A DNA stretch of 22,262 nt. It comes from Paraglomus occultum. Lineage: Eukaryota; Glomeromycota; Glomeromycetes; Paraglomerales; Paraglomeraceae. Positions 10,430 through 20,851 of this stretch are shown here, piece by piece. The DNA is taken from positions 1 to 22,262 of the forward strand of contig CAJVPJ010000546.1 of the NCBI GenBank assembly GCA_910592205.1, written 5' to 3'. Each line of letters opens with the position of its first letter. The first letter of the stretch is position 1. The position numbers and the translations under genes were made by a program. Below the pieces are notes generated by a model. The model was not told the DNA's origin, did not search any database, and worked only from the letters and a program-made list of their open reading frames with translations.

Positions 10430-10759
10430 ATGCCTTCTTACCGCAGTAAATTGCATAGTATGTAAGAATATTGTTTTAACATTTTGATACTTTGTAATTC
10501 ACACGAACGAGATGTTGAATATCTTTATTAGAAGTTAATATGATCGTTGTTATAAATTGTCCGAAAATATGAGAAATACGCTTTCTTTTTAGCAGGGAAT
10601 TATGCCATAGAAGGAAAATTAAAAGAGAAAGTTCAAAAAATAATTAGCGAACAAATCATGATATTGAAAAGGCTGATGAAGAACACAAGAAAATGTCACC
10701 GTCTATCAGCAATTGGAACGGGGGAGTTGTATCTTAGAAATCTACTCTCTAAAAACTAG
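10430..10759 (+). CDS. Small Lys-rich helical protein of unknown function (2 exons)
   Basis: Exons 10430-10457 and 10593-10759 give a 64-aa protein, MPSYRSKLHTGNYAIEGKLK at the start and ELYLRNLLSKN at the end. The intron has a good donor (GTATGT) and acceptor (CTTTCTTTTTAG) and joins a phase-1 codon (A|CA), which supports a real gene. The middle (about 16-45) is Lys-rich and has I, L and M spaced as in an amphipathic or coiled-coil helix, with one basic patch KNTRKCHR (39-46). I do not recognise the family; a subunit of a larger complex is possible. It stops 75 bp before the DPH7 start codon, so it either has a very short 3' UTR or is transcribed through. An alternative is that it is a 5' exon of a DPH7 transcript, though its in-frame stop argues against that. 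Confidence 0.55.
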
Positions 10760-10834
10760 CGTCATGTGATTGCAAAATTTTCGAGTCCTTTGAGATCATC
10801 ATTGAATCGGACAAACCAATATAACCTAATACTA

Positions 10835-12627
10835 ATGACAGGTAAATAACATTTCCTTGGGAGCTTAATGTGCAAAGTTAATTTATTACCATATTAGCTA
10901 ATTGTCTCTATAGCAAATATTGCGTGTTCTATCTATTCCCATGATAGTGGATATAGCGCAGATTCCATCGAATTCGTACCGTTTGATTCCGACTCGCATC
11001 TTGTAGCTTGCGGTACATACCAACTCGTTGAAACCGAAAATGTGAAAGAAGAAGAAAATGAAAATGCAGGCCAATCTGGAGAAGATAATGATCAAGAACC
11101 AATCTCACCCACGAAACGTATCGGGAGGCTGTTATTGTACGAAGTTTTAGAACATGGAAGCAAGATTACGCTGTATGTCAATCGGCTTGACTTTTGTAGT
11201 CATCATTCATGGTTCTATATACTAACGACTCGGATGATTTAAATTAGATGCGAACGTCAAAGGATTGAAACCGCAGCAATATTAGACATGAAATGGTTGG
11301 ACAGTTATTTAATTTCCTGGAGAACTATTTTAAGAATCAGTCACTGATATTTACCATGTGTATTCTAGGTCGCATCAAAGAATTCAAGATAAAATTGTCC
11401 TCGGAGTTGCTAATGCCGCAGGCACTATCGATTTGTATGCAATAAATGAAACGGTAAATTCACGTCTGTTATTATGTTTCGGCGCAACTAATTCTGGTTG
11501 TTTTTCCCGTTTCAATCTTGAAGTATAATTACTGTGTATTACCGTATATAGAGTACTTTACAAAATGTGATACGTTTTGATAGACACAAGAGCGGCCAAT
11601 TATATCTATCACTGGACTGGTCTAATCGCATAAAACCTGAGTGAGATAGAAATAACAATTGAAGATTAATTAAAAACGTTTCTACTTGTTTCCGTATGAC
11701 TAATTGTATTTTTATGTAGTGAGACCCGTGTAGCTGTGTCTGACAGCGAAGGTCAGATATCAATTTTGTCAATTGATTCAGATCAAAGAATTGATTGTAC
11801 GTTCAAGTGGACGGCACATAAATACAGTGCATGGATAGCAGCATTTAATTATTGGAATACAAACATTGTTTACAGCGGTAAATTCATGTCTATATAGTTA
11901 TTGTAAGCGTTTGTATGTAAATTGTTAGAGCTCACTTACTTTTGCTGCAGGTGGTGATGATTGTTTGATGAAAGGGTGGGATATAAGGACAGATCCGTCC
12001 GTTCCCGTGTTCTGCAACAAAAAGTAAGAAGACAATAAATACTCTTGTTGACAAAAAGGCATAATCTGATTTGTAGTAACAAACATTGCTGTGTTAGGCA
12101 CCAAGCAGGCGTTTGCAGTATCCAATCTAGTCCTCACGATGAAAACTATATAGTCAGTGGGGGGTAAGAGGACAACAAATCAGTATCTGCATTCTTTTCT
12201 TTTAATTGACAACGTTTTTAATACACCCAGTTACGATGAACATATTTACCTATGGGACGTCAGAATCATGAGACAGCCTTTGCTTGAGCACCACCTTGGT
12301 GGAGGGATATGGAGACTGAAATGGCATCCTAAATCTAATAACGTAATCGTAGCTGCATGCATGCATAATGGATTTCACATAGTCAAGATAGATGAATCAG
12401 ATGGTAAGTTTGATCACGCAGGAGAGGATATTCAGTGTAAATATATTTATACTAATACAAACCTATACACTAAAGATCAGCATAGAGCATTTGTGGATAC
12501 TAGTTTTGTAGAACACAAGTCGTTGGCTTATGGTGTAGATTGGTCATATTCGCAAGATCAGAAACAGCTAGTAGCCAGTTGCTCATTCTATGATCACATT
12601 ATACATTTGTGGCATTATGAAAGTTGA
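10835..12627 (+). CDS. DPH7: Diphthine methyl ester hydrolase, WD-repeat protein (9 exons)
   Basis: Exons 10835-10841, 10914-11172, 11248-11295, 11369-11453, 11552-11640, 11720-11877, 11951-12023, 12098-12163 and 12231-12627 give 393 aa. DPH7 (WDR85; yeast Rrt2) removes the methyl ester from methylated diphthine on the eEF2 histidine so that the DPH6 amidation can follow; it acts in the cytosol. Seen: N-terminal SADSIEFVPF and LVACGTYQL; GRLLLYEV; a family-typical AILDMKW; SLDWS; TAHKYSAWIAAFNYW; YSGGDDCLMKGWDIR; HQAGVCSIQSSPHDENYIVS; GGYDEHIYLWDVR; GGIWRLKWHP with AACMHNGFHI; and the C-terminal LVASCSFYDHIIHLWHYES. These are WD blades of one propeller, at normal length. The start rests on a 7-nt coding exon (ATG ACA G) joined across a 72-bp intron with branch-like TTAGCTAAT; no other in-frame ATG fits the conserved N-terminus. 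Intron 3 has a weak GTTGGA donor. An acidic insert (EEENENAGQSGEDND) follows blade 1. Confidence 0.97.
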
Positions 12628-12678
12628 CAACAACGCTGGGTAAAGCGCGAATGCAAATACCGTAAGCATTTGATCAAA

Positions 12679-12684
12679 AATAAA
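12679..12684 (+). terminator. Probable DPH7 poly(A) signal
   Basis: AATAAA lies 52 bases beyond the DPH7 stop codon, at the expected distance for a poly(A) signal. Confidence 0.45.
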
Positions 12685-13767
12685 ACTTTTTCCGTTTAAA
12701 ACTATTAATATCTGAAGGCGAATAATGATAAGATTTGGACGTTTAATATTTGAGTTTTTGATAAGTAATAAATGCTGTCTATAAAATATTGCAAATTACT
12801 ACGCGCTTATACCGTGAATAAGCACCCCGAAAATGATCGACAACCATTACGTAAATAATGACTTTAAGGGGGTCATCTAACAGTAATCGCAGTAACGAAG
12901 ACTTTTTATAATTACCTGTTATTATGTAATAAAAAGAATACGAGGCTTTGATCTGTTGAGTCTAAACAATTCATTATAATAAGCGCACAGATGCCCTACA
13001 TGAGAATACGAATACTGTATTTGCTTAAAAAAGCGTTGGTTAAATAATGACCACATCTCTCCTTGTCGTTAATTTTAGACTATAGCTTCTAACGACTATT
13101 CCCACTTAAAATTGACGAGCTATTATACAGTATCACGAGCGAATTATTTTTAAAAGAAAAACTCTTGGCGTGCTTACTGAAATCCGGCTGAAGCCGAAAC
13201 TAACCAACGGGATTAAAGAATAAAATTTGATCAACCAATGAAAAGTCACGGCTTCAGCATCAGCCGCGCCAATAATTATCCATGGTTACACGGTCATCAT
13301 ATAGTGACTGCTTGGCTACCCGCTTTTGTTCATTAAAAGTTCTTGTAACCGTTTACTGGATAGCGTCTCAATATGTTTTAGTTCGTTGGTAATTGAAGGA
13401 GAATTCAAAAACATAGTACCGATTTGAGTTAGCTGTAAATAAAGCCATGACAGTAATTCGAACGAGTTTCACAACACAGCCTATCTGTCTTCGTCTTATG
13501 ATCAGCCGATGATCACTTAATAATAAACTCTCAAATTGTTTCACAACATCGAAATAAATAGCATAGGCAATGACAATAAGAATAACAAATATGGGCAGAT
13601 AGTTTTTTCAGCATAAAAATAGCACTCATCAGTCTGCGCACTTATTCTCATCTGATGCCAACGTCAAGCGAACACATCGAGTGGCAGTTCTCTGTTTAAT
13701 TCAACAACATTACATTGAATGAGTTCGCCCATAAGCGGATACTTCCTTTCACATTTCTCTTCTCAAT
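12685..13767. other. Intergenic spacer with a small inverted-repeat element
   Basis: I see no gene in this 1.1 kb. All frames are closed at short intervals. It holds the 13185-13266 inverted repeat (listed separately) and, at its right end, the 5' region of the secreted-protein gene, including an overlapping upstream ATG at 13719. Confidence 0.5.
13185..13266. repeat. 82-bp segment bounded by CGGCTGA/TCAGCCG inverted repeats
   Basis: CGGCTGAAGCCG (13185-13196, itself a 5-bp hairpin) faces CGGCTTCAGCATCAGCCG (13249-13266). The inner 10 bases GCTGAAGCCG and CGGCTTCAGC are exact inverted copies, and the outer 7 bases CGGCTGA and TCAGCCG are too. No clear target-site duplication is seen. It may be a tiny MITE-like remnant or paired factor-binding sites. 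Confidence 0.55.
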
Positions 13768-14304
13768 ATGTACCCTATCTTTCGTGCGCGCTTTTCTATT
13801 CTTACTTTGTTTCTGGCTATCATTGTGCTCTCTACTGCCGTACAACTGCCAATAAACAAGCCAATAAGTGCAACGCTCGCATTCAAACCTACTTCATCTA
13901 AATCAAATCTGCATGGCTCGTTCAACTTGTTTGACGACAGACTAAGAAGTGGAACGATGATATCTGGATCTTTCCATTCTGGACTGGATAAAGACCACAG
14001 ATACTTGTTTATTGCATATGCCGACTCAACTTGCAATAATCTGACCACAAACAGGTTCTTCAAATTTGATGTTACCGACACCTTTTCCTTTGATAAACTG
14101 AATAAGATCGGAGGCACAAACTATATACAGAAAACGGATTTTACATGGTTCTGGGAGGAAGACGTGATAGTAAATACAGCCATAGTTGCGTACAGAAACT
14201 GTAGTAAGATTAGGTCCGGAGATGAAGATGGAGATATTGATGAAGACATTCATATGAGATGGAAAAAATTCGGATGCGGAGATATTAAAATAATATCTGG
14301 CTAG
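13768..14304 (+). CDS. Secreted protein, probable Cu/Zn-SOD-like fold without metal ligands
   Basis: A single-exon 178-aa frame. Seen: a clear signal peptide (basic FRAR, then a hydrophobic core about 9-22, likely cut near 25), two N-glycosylation sequons (N91-L-T, N144-C-S), three Cys outside the signal peptide (89, 145, 170) and an acidic loop GDEDGDIDED (151-160). The order of motifs resembles secreted Cu/Zn superoxide dismutase: GSFHSGLD before HRYLFIAYAD aligns with the family's HGFHIHEYGD; STCNNLTTNRFF with the Cys-containing zinc loop; IVNTAIVAY with the 'R..V.H' strand; KFGCGDIKI with 'R.ACG.I'. Cys89 and Cys170 would then form the conserved disulfide, while the copper-binding His positions are Leu, Ile and Tyr. 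Family known: SOD-like secreted or GPI proteins occur in fungi. Inferred: no dismutase activity; a binding or wall role is possible. It could also be an unrelated beta-sandwich. Poly(A) signal candidate at 14388. Confidence 0.6.
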   Translation: MYPIFRARFSILTLFLAIIVLSTAVQLPINKPISATLAFKPTSSKSNLHGSFNLFDDRLRSGTMISGSFHSGLDKDHRYLFIAYADSTCNNLTTNRFFKFDVTDTFSFDKLNKIGGTNYIQKTDFTWFWEEDVIVNTAIVAYRNCSKIRSGDEDGDIDEDIHMRWKKFGCGDIKIISG

Positions 14305-14387
14305 AGTAAGATTGAAGCTATGCGCTTGTGGCAAATAAGGAAAGCCATGGATTTAATTGATATTTTACTGTATATATGTATAAACAA

Positions 14388-14393
14388 AATAAA
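14388..14393 (+). terminator. Possible poly(A) signal of the secreted-protein gene
   Basis: AATAAA 84 bases beyond the TAG stop at 14302-14304. Confidence 0.4.
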
Positions 14394-15731
14394 TATAGCA
14401 TGACTGGTAACCCATCTAGCATACTGTATAAGTATCCAATACATATTATGTAATAAAAAACCCAGTGGTGACAAGTTCTTCCATGTCTGAGCGAATAATT
14501 AAATTTAAAACTTGATGTCTGAAACGCCTCAAAGGTATTTTATGGCAGGAAAACGATACACCTTTTTCAATAACCAATTTACATAGGCCGTAAAATCAAT
14601 AGCTGGCTTAATTTCCATTTCTCAATTAAAAAACGCGCCCAAAGTTCTCTATAAACTGTCTTATAAATTTTGTTACAGAACTAAGATTGGGTCTATTTGC
14701 TGGTCTTAATCTTATTTTTGAGCAAACAATTTTGTTACTTGACATGTACGCCCATGTCAATGTATTTGAAATTATAGAAGTCGTTCTTTTTTGTTACACA
14801 GAGTTGGATTTAATTTTCTGGCGCCAATTGATATCAGCTGCATTCCGATATAAAAACCCGTTTGTATCATTCTTGCTATAATACTATAAGGCAATATCTA
14901 AAGAAAAATATTGACATGTCACATAGATTTCAGGTATTAAAACTACAGCTTTTTTAGGCCCAAGTCTACGTTGTAACTATTTCATATTGAAAATGTAATC
15001 GCAACAAAAATCTGGAACACAAAATCTCATTTGTTGAGTAATGGCATGCTTAGTAGTGGTTGCACGAAATCGTTTTCTATTCATTCCACCCCATCTATCG
15101 CCCTTTATTTGTCATTGCTCTGTTTTGTGCATAGTAATAGTAATAGACTTTCTTTCTCACAGCTGTAATGGTGAGAAAAAAAATGAATATTTTGTGGTGT
15201 AATCCTTTTCCCACATTTTTGGATTATTTGCTCGTAATTCTTTCCGCACATGATCGCAATGACGGAAGTTCAAACCTCTTCAGTGAGTCAACTTATAGAC
15301 TCCTTTACGATATATCAGTTCTAATACTAGCATTTTTTAACGATATTCAAGCATCAATACCATCTATTAAATTTTCCGCGAGTATGACTTCAATAAACAA
15401 GCATGCCGTTGATATATCCTCAATTCATAGGCCTGCAACGCTCAAATGTATCTGTAGTAACTTCGCGTCCTACTGATGAATTACAGCTAATGTGTAACGC
15501 AACACGAAAATTACCAACGATCTCACCACTTAATATTAATCGTTTATCATATGCCCAGTCTTGTTAGCAAAAACTTTGATCGATGCTCCTTATAAATTCC
15601 TCGGAATAAACACCAAGTTTTATTGGTATCAGTCCAGCGAATTGCATAGCTTAAACTACTGACGCAACGACCACGCCACGTCGCAAATAAATAAACGATA
15701 TTCATCTCTAATATACTCAAGATTCAACAGT
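14394..15731. other. Convergent spacer between the secreted-protein gene and HEATR6
   Basis: No confident gene. The region lies 3' of both flanking genes. It contains one open frame from ATG 15168 (listed separately) and a shorter frame at 14687-14881 that has no ATG start. AATAAA on the minus strand at 15624-15619, 108 bases past the HEATR6 stop, may be the HEATR6 poly(A) signal. Confidence 0.45.
15168..15476 (+). CDS. Doubtful 102-codon open frame
   Basis: It opens with ATG in AATGGTG and ends at TGA 15474-15476. The translation is of mixed composition with hydrophobic runs (LDYLLVILSA, ISVLILAFF) and no motif I recognise. The opposite strand is closed in every frame, so it is not a shadow of a minus-strand exon. 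There is no upstream exon support and no clear domain; a chance frame in AT-rich DNA is the simpler reading. Confidence 0.2.
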   Translation: MVRKKMNILWCNPFPTFLDYLLVILSAHDRNDGSSNLFSESTYRLLYDISVLILAFFNDIQASIPSIKFSASMTSINKHAVDISSIHRPATLKCICSNFASY

Positions 15732-18700
15732 TTACTTTATCTTAATCTCTGGCAGATCGTTTTTAACTTTATTATATCCAGGCGATTGAATGACCCTATC
15801 AATGAGTGACCGATACTTGACCTTCTCGCCACCATTTAACAGTCCGTAGAGATGATCGTATGTAGATATCAACTATAAAGCACAAAGAAAATGATTAATA
15901 ACCAAAAAAATTGGGTAAGAACTCAAATATATCAGCATGTTGTCAGTTAACGAGACGCGTCCGTTCCTCGCGTTCACCATGTACCGCCTACCTGCACTCT
16001 CAGTTGTTCCTGATATTTAAATTCCTGGAATCCTGCACCAGCCATACTTTCCACATTCTCCAGAGCATACACAACTGCCTCAAACACTTTTGCCAACGTT
16101 TGCTGGTTCCCATACTTATCACGAGCATCAGGAGAGGATAATGCAAGGGACGCATTAATTCGTACTTTGAAATTTTTGGCTGAAGTCATAGCCTTAATCA
16201 AAGCTTCATATAGCGTATTTGCCCATGTATCAGAACTTATAGGCAGATGAACATTACGCAGCATATTTGCAGCCGCGTAGCAGGCATTCCACCGAACCTA
16301 TGCAAATAACCATGAACTTACATCAATAACAAATATCGCCAGGCTCGTGTCAGTTCTCAATAAGAATTCTCACCTTCAATGAGCTGTACTCAAAGTTTTT
16401 AACAATCATAAGAACTGCCTCCTTCACCAATCCATCCCGCTCCTTCATCAGATACGTCTCCGGACTTATCCGTAATACGCTTCCAAGAACTCTCACTCCA
16501 TTTGGTCTCACCTATTATAAAAAAATTATAAACTGATAACAGTAGTCGCGTTTAATCAGTTCTAAGCCTGCAAACCTTGTCATTATCGTTTGACGCAGCT
16601 AATCCGGCACGTAGCAAACGTAACCACATGTCTTCCGTTAGAAACTCCATCAGACGGTCTCCGTCGCTGCTGTATTAGTCTGTGCATAAGTAAACTGAAA
16701 TATTATTCCATAGTAAACCCTAACAATATCAGACGTTATTATAACCTCAAATTAACTAGCGTGTCGCAGAGATTTCCAAGCGCCCAGCTACTTCGCATTC
16801 GGACCATTAGATTAGAGTTTGAAATTTGTTCCAAAATTGACACTGCCATGTCTGTGATAAATGATGTATCCTGTAGATAATATTAGCAGACGTAATAAAC
16901 ATTACTACAAAATGGTAAAAACAATAACAAAAGTGACAACCATATGTTGCAACCAAAATGTCAACTAGTTCATTACCTCATGCAAACTAGGAAACTGAAT
17001 AAACACCCCAAAAGCTCGACATGCAGCTGCCCTAACAATCGGGCTGTCATCTTGTACAAAACCGAGTAAAAGTGTCATACAATAATATCGACGGTCATCC
17101 TAATCAATAGAATAGACATGAATATCCGATACCAATACTAAGCAAGATACCGATAATCACTTTCACTCACAGGCAATTCGGTAAATATATAGTCTGGTAT
17201 GTGAGACAAACAGTCACAACTCAATGCTCGGACAGCATGACATTCGTCGGTGGCGGCCTTATTAATATGATTGTCAATTATCAAGCGCCACCAGCGTAAT
17301 AGCTCGTCTGATGAGATTGGCGGCTTGCTTCCGCTCTACAGAACTATTATTAGTAAAAACCATATCTGTCGGAAAATATTAACAAATAAGTGTGCCGAAA
17401 CCCTTAGTTTTATAGTTACCACAGGTGATCTTTCGATAATCTCAGTATCACTTCCCGATGAAGCTGCTTTAGCACATTCCTCCATGAAAGTCATGGCAGC
17501 AGTACGGATATTGATGTCGCGTGCACCCATACCATTAATTATCAGAACCTCAAGTTGACTCCAGAGATAACTACATTCAGAATCGTATAAGTACACTACC
17601 CTTGATTTGTAAATAATTTCAACATATAACTGTTTAGCTTACTTCACATCAATAAAGCTTCCTCTAGCACATCCGCATAGAAGCCCCCACGCTTCTATGC
17701 GTACATTAGATGGTTGGTTGTTGTCGCCAACAGTTTCTATCAAATATTGTAAAAGGGTTTTGTCATAGAGACTAGAGCCATGAAGCAGTGTAGACGTGCT
17801 AGATGAATCGGATGCAATTTTTCCTTCCAATAATTGTAGCACTTCATCATAACGTGAATCACAGCTTATTATTGACGAAAGCAAAGTCAGAGTACTTATT
17901 CTGACAGACGTATCTATAATCGCAATATCAAGGTTAGCACGCACGTAATCACTCAATGGCACGTAAGCGCGGTACTCACCTTCATGAGCCAGTAGCGAAA
18001 CAACAGCACGAAATAATCGACTTAGATAACCGGGAGACAGTCGCTCATATGCAGTATTAGTAACTAATACGTTGCCACACTTTAACAGTTGAACTAACAC
18101 CGGAACTTCTTCCTCTAAAGCAATAGTTTTAATTAATTCGGTATGTAACTCGCGTACGAGGCCGCCCAGCTTTGCCGAAAGAGATGTGAATGATGATTTT
18201 GTGTCTCTTCATAGATGAGAACAAATTAAAACGGTAAGTAATCAATGTTAGAGTCCGGATATAATTGTTCACAAAATTTGAATACTGACCGGTCATCGGC
18301 TACGGATAGATATTTTTTCGAGCCATCTAACATGACCATAATCGCTGAACAAGCAGCGACGCGAACCGTTTGAACCGTATCATGAGCAACCAGAGCGAAC
18401 AAAGAAGGAGAAGCCGGCATAGAATACATATCAGACAGAAATCTAGTCCAGTACGGATGTAGTAACTTAGGGGTTGCCTTTAATAATATATTAAATCAAA
18501 CTTGAATATTACACGTCAAAAGTAACTTTCAGACACGAATGCGGCTTACCCTTGCTATAGCCTGCAGACATCCAAGTGCATTCAACCTTATCCGCGAGCC
18601 ATCGTTCCTAGTAACAACAGTCTCATTAAAATCATCATCATAATCACATCGACAGACATTAATACATACGTTTTCCGTTGATGAAAATGATCCCCATCCG

Positions 18701-20288
18701 ATAGTTCGGAATCCGAGCTCATCCATGATTTGCTGTTAGTCCGCGAATGAGTTCCAGCTTTCACCTGACGTAACGGTCGAGACTTGGGCGTAGGTGCGGA
18801 TTGCCGACGCAACATCTGGGTTGGCAACATCTGATCTGTTGTTAGCAATAAGATTATTGTATGAAATAACCCCGACTATCCAATAAACAATATTAACTAG
18901 GCGAGCAAACGAGTGTCAACCAAAATTTGGCGCCTCCCGTAGTGCATCAAACTAACGTCTGCATACCTCGCATTGATGCCTCTTCCTTTGACCCATCAAA
19001 GTTGAAGAACACAAAACGCTTAATCGTCTCAACAACAGCACCAAACGGTTCCGCAAGGACACTCTTATCTTCAATTACAACCAACTGCAACGCGCGTAGC
19101 GTGCTGCTTACAACCTACATTAAGTTATATATGCGTTAGTCTGTTTCCCACTCGTGCATCTCATTTCACGTGTACCAAATAAAAACCTTCAGACTGGCAG
19201 TATCATCAATAGTCACAGAGTTCAAATTAGCCAAAAATATTTCGTAGATGTCTTTATATTTTCCGCTTAGTTTGTTCCCGGTACGCATACATAGATTACC
19301 AAGACAATTAATGGCCATACGTCTTGTTTCAAGATTAGGATTATCTGGCCGTACGAGAGGAAATAAAAGCCGGCAGAGATTTTCGTGGAACTGTTGAAGT
19401 AATAATAAGTTATTTTTAGACGGAAATAATATTGTAATCTTGAAGCTATCGAGCTAGAACATGAATGGGCTATTACCTTTTGGCATTTGGCACCGTTCTC
19501 AAAAAGAACCGCACTCAATGTACGCAAAATGTTGATTTCACTCGACGGTTGAGTGGCATATGGGTACGAGTTTATTAAGAATGTTAATAACACTTCCAGT
19601 GGCGATTGTCTGGATGAATTGCCGTTAAGATTGATCTACATTACGCATAATCAGTTATTAATTGACAAGCACTTCTTAGGCGGCAATTAACTCTCTACTA
19701 ATCAGTGGCGAAACGAACCTGGTGCTTATTACAGACAATAAAGATTATTTTGCTAAACTTTAATACAAACTGTTCGTCAGCGTAATTTATTGCTTTACAG
19801 CCAGAGACGAGCAGATCTAACAAGTCCTGTTCATTTGCTCTGGTTAAAGTAGTGCTTGTCAATAGAGCATCAAGTATTTGATTGATATTGCTGTCTGACG
19901 GCGATCGAGTGTCATTATAAAGAATTTTATACGCGACAGAAGAAAACGTTTTATTTCCCTGTTTATTACGAGGGTTTGAAGTCATAATGAATGGATCAGA
20001 CAGCAAGGTGCACGTACCGCTAGCATGTATTATGCACACAAGATCTTAATTTTCGAGCATCACGTGAAGAAATGTCCTGAAATAATAAACAATATGAGCT
20101 GCGGCCGTGCCGGTCTTGGTTAACGCAGCAATGGATGAAAAGTAAAACATACTTTTTTACATTGCGCAACTCACAAATCCCCATCGTAGAAGGGTCAATC
20201 ACATAATGACTCTCTTTCTAATGGAGCAAAAAATTACCTCATGGTGTCGTTTAAATATGTCGCGTGATATACACCACAGCAATAACAT
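15732..20288 (-). CDS. HEATR6: HEAT-repeat protein 6 homologue with DUF4042 (18 exons)
   Basis: Exons 20288-20238, 20217-20175, 20044-19719, 19635-19477, 19390-19187, 19114-18967, 18835-18670, 18607-18550, 18477-18290, 18206-17643, 17570-17420, 17335-17171, 17099-16977, 16870-16746, 16669-16576, 16511-16374, 16297-15992 and 15872-15732 give 1049 aa (human 1181). HEATR6 is a HEAT-repeat scaffold of poorly known role. Seen: an N-terminal helical part with RRMAINCLGNLCMRTGNKL; a Ser/Arg/Lys-rich linker (about 312-365; RRQSAPTPKSRPLR, SSDSELSDGD); then the DUF4042-type region (about 366-580) with IRLNALGCLQAIAR, LLHPYWTRFL, VRVAACSAIMVMLDGSKKYL, SSFTSLSAKLGGLVRELH and LLKCGNVLVTNTAYERL; then C-terminal HEAT repeats with VRAAACRAFGVFI, VRMRSSWALGNLCD and VRWNACYAAANML. 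An in-frame TGA 18 bases upstream supports the ATG. The exon 2-3 junction is the least certain: I chose T|GTGAGT to TTAAG|ATC because it keeps frame. Confidence 0.94.
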
Positions 20289-20851
20289 GAGTGCAGAATA
20301 GGGTCAAACGAAACTACAGGACAAATTCATACATATTGTTATTCAATAATACAATTTTTGACTAATCAAAACCAAATAAGACAACCAGATGCTTTGAACG
20401 AACGGGAAAGAACTTTTTTTGTGCTTATCAATACATGATAATCAACGATTGGTTTGAAGAATAATATGTTACGGTTAACAAGCGTCTATTTTAATGAATT
20501 AGACTATTGTAATTGTAACCCGCAAACGAACTGAACTAATTCATACATATTATCAATAATAATCATTGTTACGTTAATGATGTTGAAACACAACGAATGA
20601 GAATGTCGTTTTTAAACCATGTCGTTAGTTCCAGACGTTAATTATAATCCGACGCTCAACAACTTGGTTGATAAAGACAATGATTTCCGTCTGGTAAATT
20701 GTTTTCAAATAGTATTAATGTTTAAGACCAGATTATCGTATTCCGCTTATTCAATAGCTAGTTAAGGAATATCCAAAATATTTGAATAATTGGGATGACT
20801 CGTGATCCGTTTGCAACGGCTTTAGTCGTCCACCATAGCTGTGCCGATAAA
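20289..20851. other. 5' flank of HEATR6
   Basis: AT-rich, with no open frame of note on either strand. It should hold the HEATR6 promoter (minus strand). I see no distinct TATA or other element I can defend. Confidence 0.4.

Noticed and set aside
13749-14334. Two long minus-strand frames opposite the secreted-protein gene
   Set aside because: They are antisense shadows; the plus-strand frame has a signal peptide, sequons and a poly(A) signal.
14687-14881. Hydrophobic 64-codon plus-strand frame
   Set aside because: No ATG start, no usable splice context and no recognisable family; likely chance in AT-rich DNA.
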